Of a stretch of DNA of 64,000 nt, positions 34,254-43,326 are shown piece after piece (positions within the stretch are counted from its first letter, which is position 1; each line of letters starts with the position of its first letter). Source of the DNA: Marinobacter sp. NP-4(2019) (GTDB lineage: Bacteria; Pseudomonadota; Gammaproteobacteria; Pseudomonadales; Oleiphilaceae); contig NZ_CP034142.1 in the NCBI RefSeq assembly GCF_003994855.1, positions 1,550,001 to 1,614,000 of the forward strand. The letters run 5' to 3'. The translations under genes were made by a program, and so were the position numbers. Under the pieces are notes generated by a model. The model made no database searches. It was not told the origin of the DNA and worked only from the letters and a program-made list of their open reading frames with translations.

Positions 34254-34310
34254 AAATGCTATTGGCCACAGAGAAACTTGGGAGAAATCTCAGTGGCTTA
34301 GCGGGATCGA

Positions 34311-34339
34311 AGTCTACACCAGCCCAAACCAAAAATAAA
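34311..34339 (-). promoter_or_regulatory. Candidate promoter of tRNA-Pro
   Basis: Minus strand TTTATT (34339-34334), 17-base spacer, TAGACT (34316-34311), then a GC-rich stretch (TCGATCCCGC). The -35 is weak; placement is supported by spacing and by the discriminator. Confidence 0.45.
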
Positions 34340-34365
34340 CAGGCTTTTGGTGTTTAAGCTGGATT

Positions 34366-36009
34366 TTAATGGAGCTTGGTTTCCCGTAGCTTGACGATGA
34401 ATGCCGGTGGGCCAAAGGTATCCGGCCGGGCTTCGGGCCAGTACTTATCGAATACGCTCAGGCCGGTTTTACCTTCCAGTAAGGCGCCCGGCTCCAGGAA
34501 GGGCAGCATATCCATATAGGACTGGACCTCGGTCTTCGAAGTGCGTTGAATGATGTGCTCTGGCCCCAGTTCGGACGGATGGTTCAGGCCGGAGGCTTCA
34601 AGCAGGTGCTGCAGGGCGTCCAGGGTGTTTTTGTGATAGTTATAGACGCGGTGGCTTTTGTCCGCGACATCGAGCTTGCTGCTGCGACGGGGATCCTGTG
34701 TGGCAACCCCGCTGGGGCAGCGTCCGGTATGGCAGGTCTGGGCCTGGATGCAGCCCAGGGAAAACATGTAGCCCCGGGCAGCGTTGCACCAGTCTGCACC
34801 GAGAGCGAGGGTGCGGGCAATGTTAAAGGCGGTGGTGATCTTTCCCGCGGCGCCAATGGCAATGTCGTCGCGCAGATTAGTGCCTACCAGAGTGTTGTGC
34901 ACCAGTAGCAATGCTTCCTTCATGGGCATGCCCAGGCGGTTGATGAATTCCAGCGGCGCGGCACCGGTGCCTCCTTCACCCCCATCCACCACGATGAAGT
35001 CCGGCTTCTTTCCGGTTTCCAGCATAGCTTTGACGATGGCAAACCATTCCCAGGGGTGGCCGATAGCGAGTTTGAAGCCAACCGGCTTACCCCCGGACAG
35101 CTTCCTCATTCGTTCGATGAATTCCAGCATTTCTATAGGGGTACTGAAGGCCGAGTGTTTTGCCGGAGACACCACATCTTCACCAACGGGCACCCCTCTG
35201 GCTTCGGCGATTTCCGGTGTCACTTTAGCGCCGGGGAGAATCCCTCCATGTCCGGGCTTTGCCCCCTGAGACAGTTTGAGTTCTATCATTTTGACCTGCT
35301 CCAGGGTGGCATTCTTAACGAACATCTCTTCGTTAAACGTGCCGTCCGGATGGCGGCAACCAAAGTAGCCAGAGCCGATTTCCCACACCAGATCCCCGCC
35401 CGCTTTACGGTGGTAACGGGAAATCGAGCCTTCTCCGGTATCGTGGTAGAAATTGCCCATTCTGGCGCCGGTGTTCAGGCTGAGGATGGCATTGGCAGAG
35501 AGAGAGCCAAAACTCATGGCTGAGATATTAAACACGCTGGCACTGTATGGCTTATCGCACTGCTTACCAATAAGAATCCGGAAATCGCTGTCGTCCAGTT
35601 GCGTCGGGAGCAGGGAATGGTTCATCCATTCGTACCCTTGCTCATACATGCTCAATTGGGAGCCGAAAGGGCGCTTGTCCAGTACGTTTTTGGCGCGTTG
35701 GTAGACGAGGCTTCGTTGTTCCCTGGAGAAGGGGCGTTCTTCGGTGTCGGATTGGATAAAGTACTGGCGGATCTCCGGCCCAATGGACTCCAGGAAGTAG
35801 CGAAAATTGGCGAGGATGGGGTAGTTTCTGCTGACAGTGCGGCGGCGTTGCATCATGTCCCGTATGCCGACAGCTGTGAGCACACCGAAGATAAGAGGCA
35901 GCAGGTACCATCCCTCCAGAAAGATACTCAGTGGCGCGGTGATCAGCAGCCCCACAATGCTCAAAGCAAAAGCGGTGTATCTCAGGGGGAAGGTCGTGGT
36001 TTTCTCCAT
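34366..36009 (-). CDS. FMN-binding glutamate synthase family protein, membrane-linked
   Basis: 547 residues from ATG 36009 (MEKTTTF), preceded by GAGAGG; a start at 36027 would add six residues but has no good site. Two hydrophobic segments at the N terminus (about 10-50) anchor it in the inner membrane. The rest is the GltB-type FMN and 3Fe-4S synthase domain: LKLSQGAKPGHGG, GGEGGTGAAPLEF, and a cysteine cluster CIQAQTCHTGRCPSG. It lacks the glutaminase and central domains of true glutamate synthase, so the reaction is unknown. It is divergent from the BCCT gene. Confidence 0.88.
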   Translation of the reverse strand: MEKTTTFPLRYTAFALSIVGLLITAPLSIFLEGWYLLPLIFGVLTAVGIRDMMQRRRTVSRNYPILANFRYFLESIGPEIRQYFIQSDTEERPFSREQRSLVYQRAKNVLDKRPFGSQLSMYEQGYEWMNHSLLPTQLDDSDFRILIGKQCDKPYSASVFNISAMSFGSLSANAILSLNTGARMGNFYHDTGEGSISRYHRKAGGDLVWEIGSGYFGCRHPDGTFNEEMFVKNATLEQVKMIELKLSQGAKPGHGGILPGAKVTPEIAEARGVPVGEDVVSPAKHSAFSTPIEMLEFIERMRKLSGGKPVGFKLAIGHPWEWFAIVKAMLETGKKPDFIVVDGGEGGTGAAPLEFINRLGMPMKEALLLVHNTLVGTNLRDDIAIGAAGKITTAFNIARTLALGADWCNAARGYMFSLGCIQAQTCHTGRCPSGVATQDPRRSSKLDVADKSHRVYNYHKNTLDALQHLLEASGLNHPSELGPEHIIQRTSKTEVQSYMDMLPFLEPGALLEGKTGLSVFDKYWPEARPDTFGPPAFIVKLRETKLH

Positions 36010-36162
36010 GGCGTCCTCTCTATTCATTCATCGATTGCCGTCTTCTGGCCAGTGTACTTGGTCACGGTACAGATCCATCAATCCTATCAGACGATTTTCC
36101 TGCGACAGCGGCGTCTGGCAATTTGGTCTATGCTCAGGGAGTGGCGATTGTGAGATGTGTCT

Positions 36163-36191
36163 TTGATGTTTTGAATTCAAGGCACTAGACT
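36163..36191 (+). promoter_or_regulatory. Candidate promoter of the BCCT gene
   Basis: TTGATG (36163-36168), 17-base spacer, TAGACT (36186-36191). The spacer contains the perfect palindrome TTGAATTCAA (36171-36180). Both hexamers match consensus at four of six positions, so this is tentative. Confidence 0.35.
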
Positions 36192-36254
36192 TACGTTCCT
36201 GTAAAGCTTTGAATCTTAATTGTTAGTAATCATTCTGAACGGGAGACTCCAACC

Positions 36255-37844
36255 GTGGGCGACGTTGTAAAAGACGAGTACCAGACGGATTACGTCGCGG
36301 GCCAGGATAATGTAAATCCTTTCGGCCTCGACCTGCATGCACCGGTATTCCCGATCACGGCGATATTGGTGGTGGTTTTTGTTGTCGGGACGCTGATGTT
36401 TCCGGCCGAATCAAAAGAAATGCTTGATGGTGCGAAATGGAACATCATCGGGACTTTTGACTGGTTCTTCCTGATCAGTGCCAACATTTTCGTGGTGGTG
36501 TGCCTGGCACTTATCTTCATGCCGGTTGGGAAGATCCGGATTGGTGGTATGGATGCCAAACCTGACTTTTCCACCATCTCCTGGTTCGCCATGCTGTTTG
36601 CGGCAGGTATGGGGATTGGCCTGATGTTCTGGGCTGTGGCGGAGCCAACGGCCTATTACACCGGTTGGTATGAAACGCCCTTTAATGTAGAGGCGAACAC
36701 GCCCGCAGCCCATGAGATGGCGATGGGTGCCACCATGTACCACTGGGGTCTCCACCCCTGGGCCATCTATGCCATCGTTGCTCTTTCCCTGGCATTTTTC
36801 GCCTATAACAAGGGCATGCCGCTGACTATCCGCTCTGCGTTTTTCCCACTGCTGCGTGACAAGGTCTGGGGTTGGCCGGGCCACATTATCGATGTGCTGG
36901 CCGTGCTTGCGACTATTTTTGGTCTTGCAACATCCCTGGGTTTTGGTGCCCAACAGGCGGCCTCGGGTCTGGAGTATCTGTTCGGGATCTCGTCCGGTAT
37001 CAATGTTCAGATGGCCATTATCACCGGTGTTACTGCAGTTGCCCTGGTTTCCGTGCTGCGTGGCCTTGATGGCGGGGTGAAGGTGCTGAGTAACTTCAAC
37101 ATGTCGCTGGCGGGGATCCTGCTGTTCTTCATTATCTTTGCTGGTCCCACCATGACCATCATTGAGACCCTGTGGGTGACTTCCTCGACCTATGTGGCCA
37201 ATATTGTTCCATTGAGCAACCCGTTTGGCCGCGAAGACGAGGCCTGGTTCCATGGCTGGACTGTATTCTACTGGGCGTGGTGGATTTCCTGGTCACCGTT
37301 CGTAGGCATGTTCATCGCTCGCGTTTCCAAGGGCCGGACGGTTCGTGAGTTCGTAACCGCGGTGCTGGTTATTCCGACCGTCATCACCGTCGTCTGGATG
37401 AGTGCTTTCGGTGGTGCTGCCCTCGAGCAGATCCAGCAGGGTATCGGTGCACTGGCGGAGAATGGCCTGACCGATGTGTCCCTGGCCATGTTCCAGATGT
37501 TTGCCAACCTGCCGCTGACTAACATTATCTCCTTTGTCGGGATCGTGCTGGTGCTGGTGTTCTTCGTGACTTCTTCGGATTCAGGTTCCCTGGTGGTTGA
37601 CAGTATCACCGCCGGTGGTAAAACCGATGCCCCGACTGTCCAGCGTGTTTTCTGGGTAATTATGGAAGGCGCGATTGCCGCGGCGCTGATCTTTGGTGGC
37701 GGCGAGGATGCTCTTGGAGCTATTCAGGCAAGCGCGATTTCTGCGGGGCTGCCGTTCACCGCGATACTGTTGGTTATGACGTGGGGGCTGCTGAAAGGCC
37801 TGACCCATGAACGGAAACTGCTGATTGCCGAAGGCAAGCTGTGA
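36255..37844 (+). CDS. BCCT-family betaine/choline/carnitine transporter
   Basis: 529 residues from GTG 36255, with 12 hydrophobic segments. Family motifs: the glycine-rich GMGIGLMFWAVAEP in TM3, the tryptophan-rich YHWGLHPWAIYAIVALSL in TM4, and WWISWSPFVGMFIARVSKG. The G-M-G-I-G form is seen in both sodium- and proton-coupled members. It imports a quaternary ammonium or sulfonium osmolyte, fitting a halotolerant host. No long charged C-terminal osmosensory tail as in BetP is seen, only about 20 residues. Confidence 0.94.
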   Translation: MGDVVKDEYQTDYVAGQDNVNPFGLDLHAPVFPITAILVVVFVVGTLMFPAESKEMLDGAKWNIIGTFDWFFLISANIFVVVCLALIFMPVGKIRIGGMDAKPDFSTISWFAMLFAAGMGIGLMFWAVAEPTAYYTGWYETPFNVEANTPAAHEMAMGATMYHWGLHPWAIYAIVALSLAFFAYNKGMPLTIRSAFFPLLRDKVWGWPGHIIDVLAVLATIFGLATSLGFGAQQAASGLEYLFGISSGINVQMAIITGVTAVALVSVLRGLDGGVKVLSNFNMSLAGILLFFIIFAGPTMTIIETLWVTSSTYVANIVPLSNPFGREDEAWFHGWTVFYWAWWISWSPFVGMFIARVSKGRTVREFVTAVLVIPTVITVVWMSAFGGAALEQIQQGIGALAENGLTDVSLAMFQMFANLPLTNIISFVGIVLVLVFFVTSSDSGSLVVDSITAGGKTDAPTVQRVFWVIMEGAIAAALIFGGGEDALGAIQASAISAGLPFTAILLVMTWGLLKGLTHERKLLIAEGKL

Positions 37845-37860
37845 TTACTCGCGGCTGAAT

Positions 37861-37894
37861 AAAAAACCGGAGCTTAAGGGCTCCGGTTTTTTTT
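37861..37894. terminator. Bidirectional terminator between the BCCT and ATP-grasp genes
   Basis: Stem AAAACCGGAGC/GCTCCGGTTTT with a 6-base loop, eight T residues on plus and six on minus. It serves the BCCT gene and the convergent ATP-grasp operon. Confidence 0.93.
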
Positions 37895-37917
37895 GCCTTC
37901 AGTTTCTGGTTAAAGCT

Positions 37918-38868
37918 CTATCGTTGACTGGAAAAGGTTTCCATGGCGAATCTGGCGCGCTGCTCCGGGGTAAAGTGATGTCTCTTGAGGGCCTCAATAG
38001 CGCGCAGGCGAGGTAAAAGACCCCGACCATTCGCCATCTGAATGGCCAGCCCCGGGCGTGCGTTCAGCTCCAGTAGCAGCGGGCCCTCATTAATATCGAC
38101 CACCAGATCTACGCCCATATAGCCCAAGCCGGTTGCTTCATAACACCGAGACGCCATGGTCAACATCTCTTCCCAGTCGGCTATATCAATGTTTTCCAGG
38201 GCAAGGCCAGTGTCCGGGTGCAGCGTGATTGGCCGGTTGAACTGCACGGAGTTCAGGCTTTTCCCCGTACCGATATCCAGACCCACGCCGACTGCGCCCT
38301 GGTGAAGGTTAGCCTTGCCGTCGGAGGCGGTCGTTGCCAGTCGCAACATGGCCATGACCGGGTAGCCCTGAAAAATAATAATGCGAATATCCGGGACCCC
38401 CTGGTGCGAGTACTTCGCCAGCCCCGGTATCGATTCCACCAGGTTCTCGACAATAGCAACGTCAGGCGTTCCGGCCAGGGAGTACAAACCCGCGAGTATG
38501 TTGGAGAGGTGCCTTTCAAGGTAAGCGGCAGGCACCCTGTCGCCGGATGCCTTGATAAACTCATCGCCGTCACGGCCCGTGAGAACCGTGATGCCTTTGC
38601 CGCCGGAGCCCTTGGCAGGCTTTATCGCAAAGCCGGTCAGGTCTTCCGCCATTTCCCGGAAGTGCGAGATTTCGTGCTGTTGACGAACAACTTGCAGCAG
38701 CTTGGGGGTTCTCACCCCGTATTCAGCCACCACCAGTTTGGTTTTGAGTTTGTTGTCCACTAACGGGTAGGATGTTCGCTCATTGTACCGGGAAATGTAA
38801 TCCACATTTCTCCGGTTCATGTTGAGCATGCCCATCCGGTTCAGGGCACGGGGGGATATCCAATCCAT
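37918..38868 (-). CDS. ATP-grasp alpha-L-glutamate ligase-like protein
   Basis: 316 residues. The ATP-grasp elements are visible: FAIKPAKGSGGKGITVL (phosphate loop), DIRIIIFQGYPVMAMLRL and the Mg-binding LGYMGVDLVVDINEGPLLLE followed by LNARPGL. This is the RimK-related E-ligase-like group, which forms amide bonds to glutamate or other amino acids. Its ATG shares one base with the stop of the 7TM gene (TGATG), so translation is coupled. Last gene of a three-gene operon with a retropepsin-like lipoprotein. Substrate unknown; the association suggests addition and removal of an amino-acid modification at the envelope. Confidence 0.88.
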   Translation of the reverse strand: MDWISPRALNRMGMLNMNRRNVDYISRYNERTSYPLVDNKLKTKLVVAEYGVRTPKLLQVVRQQHEISHFREMAEDLTGFAIKPAKGSGGKGITVLTGRDGDEFIKASGDRVPAAYLERHLSNILAGLYSLAGTPDVAIVENLVESIPGLAKYSHQGVPDIRIIIFQGYPVMAMLRLATTASDGKANLHQGAVGVGLDIGTGKSLNSVQFNRPITLHPDTGLALENIDIADWEEMLTMASRCYEATGLGYMGVDLVVDINEGPLLLELNARPGLAIQMANGRGLLPRLRAIEALKRHHFTPEQRARFAMETFSSQR

Positions 38869-40385
38869 CAGTCGTAAGCCTTCATCGGGGTGAAGCGACG
38901 AAGTTCACTCAGCTTGTAGCCGGTGTACTGACCCATCAGAAGAATAAGACCGAGCACGACGAAATGAAGCTCCGGGAAGTTGAAGGTCAGGTGCCGGGAT
39001 AGCGGCGCATCCATCACCAGAAACGCGCAAACCGCCACAAACAGGCTGCCTGCTCCCTGTACAAAGACTTCATGGGCGCCTTCCTCTTCCCAGAGAATGG
39101 ACATGCGTTCAATGGTCCAGGCGATGATCACCATCGGGAAGAAGGTCACGGTCATGCCTGTATTGAAGCCCATCTGGTAGCCGACAATACTCAAGCCGGC
39201 GGTGATGAATATCACCAGAATGATCAACGCGGATATTCGTGAAACCAGTAGCAGATTCAGGCTGGACAGATAGCCACGCATCAGCAGGCCAATGGAAACC
39301 ACCGACGTGAAGGCAATCAGGCCCGGAAGCAGATTGGTCTGAACAAAAGCCACCGCAATCAGAACCGGCATGAAGGTGCCCGAGGTGCGAATGCCGATAA
39401 CAATGCGCATGAAGGCAACCATGAGGGCGCCGAGCGGAAGCAGGAGCAGCATTCGGAACATGCTCTGTTCTTCCACGGGAAGCTGGTAGAGGCTGAGGAA
39501 CCCAAATCCATTCTCTTCGGATTGTATTGCAGCCAGCTGCAGCGCAGGGATGGTTTGCCGCAGGATTGAAAAGCTGACACTGGAGTCGTCACCACCTACG
39601 ACATCCAATAGGGAGGCCGCTCCCTGACGCCAGAGAAGCGTGTCCTCCGGCAGTCCCTGTTCTCCGGATTTGGGGTCAAACGTCAGCCACTCGTCACCGT
39701 TATAGATTTGCAGGAATGGTGTCAGTCCCTGGCGCCTTCGGGCATCTTCGAGCTTGAGACCATCGGCGGTTCTCGCGGGAATGCCCGCGTGGTTGAGCAT
39801 GCGTACCAGGAGGTCCAAGTGGTTGGTTCCGGAGACCAGCAGTGTCGTGTTCTGTGCCTGGGTATCCGGTTGCATCAGCCGGATCAGCTCGCGGGTCATG
39901 CTTTCGGGCGTACTGGAGCGTTCTTCCGCCTGCATGAGGATTTCACGTACGGCGGTTGCCTGTGGTTCCTCCCAGAAAACGGAAACCGGCTTTGGCGCCC
40001 TGCGAGGGCGGTCCCGGTTTGCGTTTGGGTCGGGAATGAACTGGGTCTTGAAGTAAAGGGTTTGTGGTCCTGTCACGTTACGTTTGGACCATTCCGCTCT
40101 CCGGCTTCCATCCTTTTCGACGACGGAGAAGCCATAGCCCGGGGATGCAGCCTGCTCCGAGAGAATGCGGAAGCCCGGCGATTGCTCGGGGATGTTCAGG
40201 CTTGCCAGCACCGGTTCGTCCGATGCGTTGAAATCTATCCTGGCCTCAACCATCCAGACCGGGCGTTGTTCTCCTGTGAGCCAGGGTATACCTAACTCGA
40301 CATGGCGCCAGATCGCCAGAGCCGTTCCGGCGACAATCAGCAGAGCAATGGCGGTGAAAAATGGAACTCGGGAGCGGGAAGTCAC
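38868..40385 (-). CDS. 7TM protein with periplasmic inactive transglutaminase-like domain
   Basis: 505 residues. One hydrophobic helix near residues 10-28, a periplasmic domain of about 270 residues resembling a transglutaminase fold (HAGIPARTADGLKLEDARRR, then YNGDEWLTFDPKSGEQG), and seven predicted membrane segments from about 315 to 495. In the known family the catalytic triad is lost; here no Cys is present where the nucleophile would be. It lies between the retropepsin-like gene (4-base overlap) and the ATP-grasp ligase (1-base overlap). Probably links periplasmic sensing or binding of a peptide to the cytoplasmic ligase. Confidence 0.85.
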   Translation of the reverse strand: MTSRSRVPFFTAIALLIVAGTALAIWRHVELGIPWLTGEQRPVWMVEARIDFNASDEPVLASLNIPEQSPGFRILSEQAASPGYGFSVVEKDGSRRAEWSKRNVTGPQTLYFKTQFIPDPNANRDRPRRAPKPVSVFWEEPQATAVREILMQAEERSSTPESMTRELIRLMQPDTQAQNTTLLVSGTNHLDLLVRMLNHAGIPARTADGLKLEDARRRQGLTPFLQIYNGDEWLTFDPKSGEQGLPEDTLLWRQGAASLLDVVGGDDSSVSFSILRQTIPALQLAAIQSEENGFGFLSLYQLPVEEQSMFRMLLLLPLGALMVAFMRIVIGIRTSGTFMPVLIAVAFVQTNLLPGLIAFTSVVSIGLLMRGYLSSLNLLLVSRISALIILVIFITAGLSIVGYQMGFNTGMTVTFFPMVIIAWTIERMSILWEEEGAHEVFVQGAGSLFVAVCAFLVMDAPLSRHLTFNFPELHFVVLGLILLMGQYTGYKLSELRRFTPMKAYD

Positions 40386-41173
40386 GAGTCATCCCCGTTG
40401 TTTTGGGTGAGTGATTCCGGCAGTTCGGTGGCAAACTCCTTGCCAACGTCAATAAGCATCATGTCACGAAGTATATTCCTGCCGATCAGGACATTGTGAG
40501 ACAGGTGTCGGCGGTCGGTCAGGGTGAATTCCGCTACTTGTTGGTGGTCTCCGATGGCGAACTGGAGTTCAACCACCACTCGCCGGTCTGCTTCGTCCGC
40601 GCTGGACTGGATGATTCGGACGCGACGGGACACTTCTTTTTCCATGGTGATGTATTCTTCGCTGCCAGGAACCTGGACATCAAATCGAACCCAGTTATTG
40701 CCATCGCGTTCGAACTTGGTGATGTTTCGCGCATCAATGGATGAGGTCTCCGCGCCACTGTCTATACGGGCGTTATAAACGAGACCGGGGCCCGCCAGAT
40801 AGAACTTTTCCAGTTCGCCGACAATAAGCTTGCCTTTCAACCTGTCTGCGCGGCCTTTTTCCTGCTGGTTGCTAACGGAGGGGCATGCTTGTGCCGTGAC
40901 TGGAGGACACTTGGGTTTTTCGATTTTTTGTTCGATGGCCTCAAGGATGTTCCGGGTGGAGGTGTGGTTGAGTTCCACGAGCTTGTCGTGCCGGGCCGTG
41001 GCGTTTCCCTCCATGGTAACGAGAGTGGCGCGCTGAGACTGGACGGAACCGTTGAGCTTGTCCAGATTCTCCTTGGGCACCATTAGGTAACGGTCCGCTG
41101 AGCAGCCTGACAATACAAACAGAATAGCGAGAAAAGCCAGCGGCTTCCCGCATCGAAAACGCGTTGAGTACAT
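40382..41173 (-). CDS. Retropepsin-like (Zn_protease/RimB-like) lipoprotein
   Basis: 263 residues. The lipobox VLSGC indicates a lipoprotein. A helical linker (about 30-105) is followed by the aspartyl-protease-like domain formerly called ATP-dependent zinc protease, with the active-site motif ARIDSGAETSSIDARNI (D-S-G-A) and HNVLIGRNIL near the end. Related RimB removes glutamates added by RimK; by analogy this protein may reverse or trim the product of the ligase two genes downstream, but on the periplasmic side. First gene of the operon. Confidence 0.85.
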   Translation of the reverse strand: MYSTRFRCGKPLAFLAILFVLSGCSADRYLMVPKENLDKLNGSVQSQRATLVTMEGNATARHDKLVELNHTSTRNILEAIEQKIEKPKCPPVTAQACPSVSNQQEKGRADRLKGKLIVGELEKFYLAGPGLVYNARIDSGAETSSIDARNITKFERDGNNWVRFDVQVPGSEEYITMEKEVSRRVRIIQSSADEADRRVVVELQFAIGDHQQVAEFTLTDRRHLSHNVLIGRNILRDMMLIDVGKEFATELPESLTQNNGDDS

Positions 41174-41342
41174 CTAAAACCCCTGAACCTGCGAGCCCGT
41201 CAGTTGGTCAGCCTGGGCCCGCCATGAAGACCTGCAAATATCCGCAGTAAGATACCCGCAGGAGAAGTATACAACAACCGATGTGTGCGGTTGCTTTACA
41301 GTTGGTTAAGGGTCCGAAATTTTTACGGTTTTGCGGGATTCT

Positions 41343-41714
41343 TCAGGCTTTGTTGAGAAAGTGCTGGTGGCCCAGAACCTCTTCGGAACGCAGGTACTCC
41401 TGAATCACCGGGGAGCAGTTCAGGTAAAACAGCAACAATTCACGTTGGATATCCTGATCCTGAATGCGGGAAGCAAAGTGAATTAGTGCCCGGATGTTCT
41501 TGTCTCCGGATTCATCAGCATCGTTGAAGGACTTGCCATAGCGGCTCTTCAGCAGGTTGGTCAGCCGCTCAAGGTGAAGCTCACCGGTGTGGGTGATATT
41601 GGGCAGTAGCCGGACACGGTTGCCGCCTGCATCATCGATCTCGCAGCCCTGGCCACCGGCGTAGCCGGATCGGGAAAATTCCGATCCCAGTTTTCTCCAG
41701 AGCTCTTTCAGCAT
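41343..41714 (-). CDS. Conserved hypothetical protein
   Basis: 123 residues, no signal peptide or membrane segment, not recognised. A glycine-rich early segment (SGYAGGQGCEIDDAGGNR) is followed by an amphipathic helical half (LHLERLTNLLKSRYGKSFND, QRELLLFYLNCSPVIQEYL). AGGAT precedes the start. It is 169 bp upstream of the retropepsin-like operon on the same strand and divergent from rmuC. Could be part of either regulatory unit; no function is proposed. Confidence 0.65.
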   Translation of the reverse strand: MLKELWRKLGSEFSRSGYAGGQGCEIDDAGGNRVRLLPNITHTGELHLERLTNLLKSRYGKSFNDADESGDKNIRALIHFASRIQDQDIQRELLLFYLNCSPVIQEYLRSEEVLGHQHFLNKA

Positions 41715-41944
41715 GATGAAATCCTGTTTTCCCCCTGCTCCGTAACCGCAGCACCATCCGGTTAAAAACCGGTAATTCGGCCGTGGCGACAGAACACACT
41801 ACTCTTTTAGTTTATATTACGGCTTGAGTCCATAAGTGAAGACAACGTCTTTGCCCGTTTTGCCAAGCCGTCCCGGTTTGTCGACTCAGGGTATTCATCA
41901 AGACGTCCCGAAACGAGAAAGGTTCCAGTTAACAGGAGGAAAAT

Positions 41945-43321
41945 GTGCCCGAGGCCGTTGCAGACATCATCCGGAATCAACCAGTGGTTTTCAGTGTCGT
42001 TGCCTCTCTTTTGTTGTTGGTTGGTTTGCTGGTTCTTGTTGTGGTCCGGAGCAGTCGCGTCAGGATGAGCCAGCTGGAATCGGAGAAAGCCGAGTATCAG
42101 CGGCGGGCGGAAGCCCTGGCGAACGAACTGGGAGAGGCGCGGGTAGAGTTACGTGAATACGAAGTGACACTGGCCAGTGAACGGCGCGCCAGCAACGAGA
42201 AGCTGGCGCTGCTTGAGCGCAACCGGGATGCCCTGAAGCAGGAATTTGAGAACCTGGCCAATCGTATTTTTGAACAGAAGAGTGAGCGTTTCAGCCAGCA
42301 GACCCGTACCAGCCTGGACAGTTTGCTCGACCCCTTTCGTGATCAGTTGCAGGACTTCCGCAAGCGCGTGGAAGACGTCTACACCTCCGAAACCCGGGAC
42401 CGCCAGGCATTGCGGAGCGAAATCAAATCCTTACAGGACCTTAACCGACAAATCACCGAAGAGGCTGCTAGTCTTACCCGCGCCCTGAAGGGCGACAAGA
42501 AAATCCAGGGTAACTGGGGTGAGCTGATACTGGAACGGGTGCTGGAACGCTCGGGGCTGCGCAAGGGTATGGAGTATGAGACCCAGGGCAGCTATCGCGA
42601 TGATGATAATCAACTGCTGCGTCCGGATGTAGTCGTGCATCTGCCGGACAATCGTAACCTCGTTGTGGATTCCAAGGTCTCACTGGTGGCTTATCAGCAG
42701 TGGATCAACGAAGAAGATGAGGGAGCGAAGGCCGAGGCGCTTCGACAGCATGTCGAGGCCGTTCGCGTGCACATCCGGGCTTTGAGCGAGAAAGACTACA
42801 GCCAGTTGAACGGGCTTCACTCGCCGGATTTCGTGCTGCTGTTCATGCCTATCGAGCCGGCGTTTGTGGCGGCTTTTCAGCAGGACGAGAACCTCTTCGC
42901 AGAAGCGTTTGAACGAAAGATTATTGTAGTTACACCAACCACCTTATTGGCTACGCTTCGGACCATCGAGAACATCTGGCGGTACGAACGGCAAAGCCAG
43001 AACGCCCAGCGCATTGCCGACCGCGCGGGCGCGGTGTATGACAAGCTCCGGGTTTTCGTGGAATCGATGGAGAAACTCGGTGCTCAGCTGCATACGGCAC
43101 AGGGCAGTTATGATGCTGCCATGAACACCCTGACCCGGGGGCGGGGCAACCTTGTGTCCCAGGCGAACCGCTTTGTCGAACTGGGGGTTCGTGTTAAAAA
43201 AGAGTTACCCAGGGCCATCATGGACCAGGCCGAGGTGGATCCCGAAGACGACGATGATAGCAGGGCGTCAGGTCCGGCATCCGTACATACCGGTGAATTT
43301 GCGGACAATCAGCAGGAGTAG
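41945..43321 (+). CDS. rmuC: DNA recombination protein RmuC
   Basis: 458 residues from GTG 41945, preceded by the strong site AGGAGG. One N-terminal membrane helix (FSVVASLLLLVGLLVLVVV), a coiled coil to about residue 170, then the RmuC nuclease-like domain (GNWGELILERVLERSGLRKG, RPDVVVHLPDNRNLVVDSKV) with the acidic and lysine residues of a restriction-endonuclease-like fold. In E. coli it limits inversions between short repeats. The next gene starts 5 bases after the stop. Confidence 0.94.
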   Translation: MPEAVADIIRNQPVVFSVVASLLLLVGLLVLVVVRSSRVRMSQLESEKAEYQRRAEALANELGEARVELREYEVTLASERRASNEKLALLERNRDALKQEFENLANRIFEQKSERFSQQTRTSLDSLLDPFRDQLQDFRKRVEDVYTSETRDRQALRSEIKSLQDLNRQITEEAASLTRALKGDKKIQGNWGELILERVLERSGLRKGMEYETQGSYRDDDNQLLRPDVVVHLPDNRNLVVDSKVSLVAYQQWINEEDEGAKAEALRQHVEAVRVHIRALSEKDYSQLNGLHSPDFVLLFMPIEPAFVAAFQQDENLFAEAFERKIIVVTPTTLLATLRTIENIWRYERQSQNAQRIADRAGAVYDKLRVFVESMEKLGAQLHTAQGSYDAAMNTLTRGRGNLVSQANRFVELGVRVKKELPRAIMDQAEVDPEDDDDSRASGPASVHTGEFADNQQE

Positions 43322-43326
43322 AGGTA

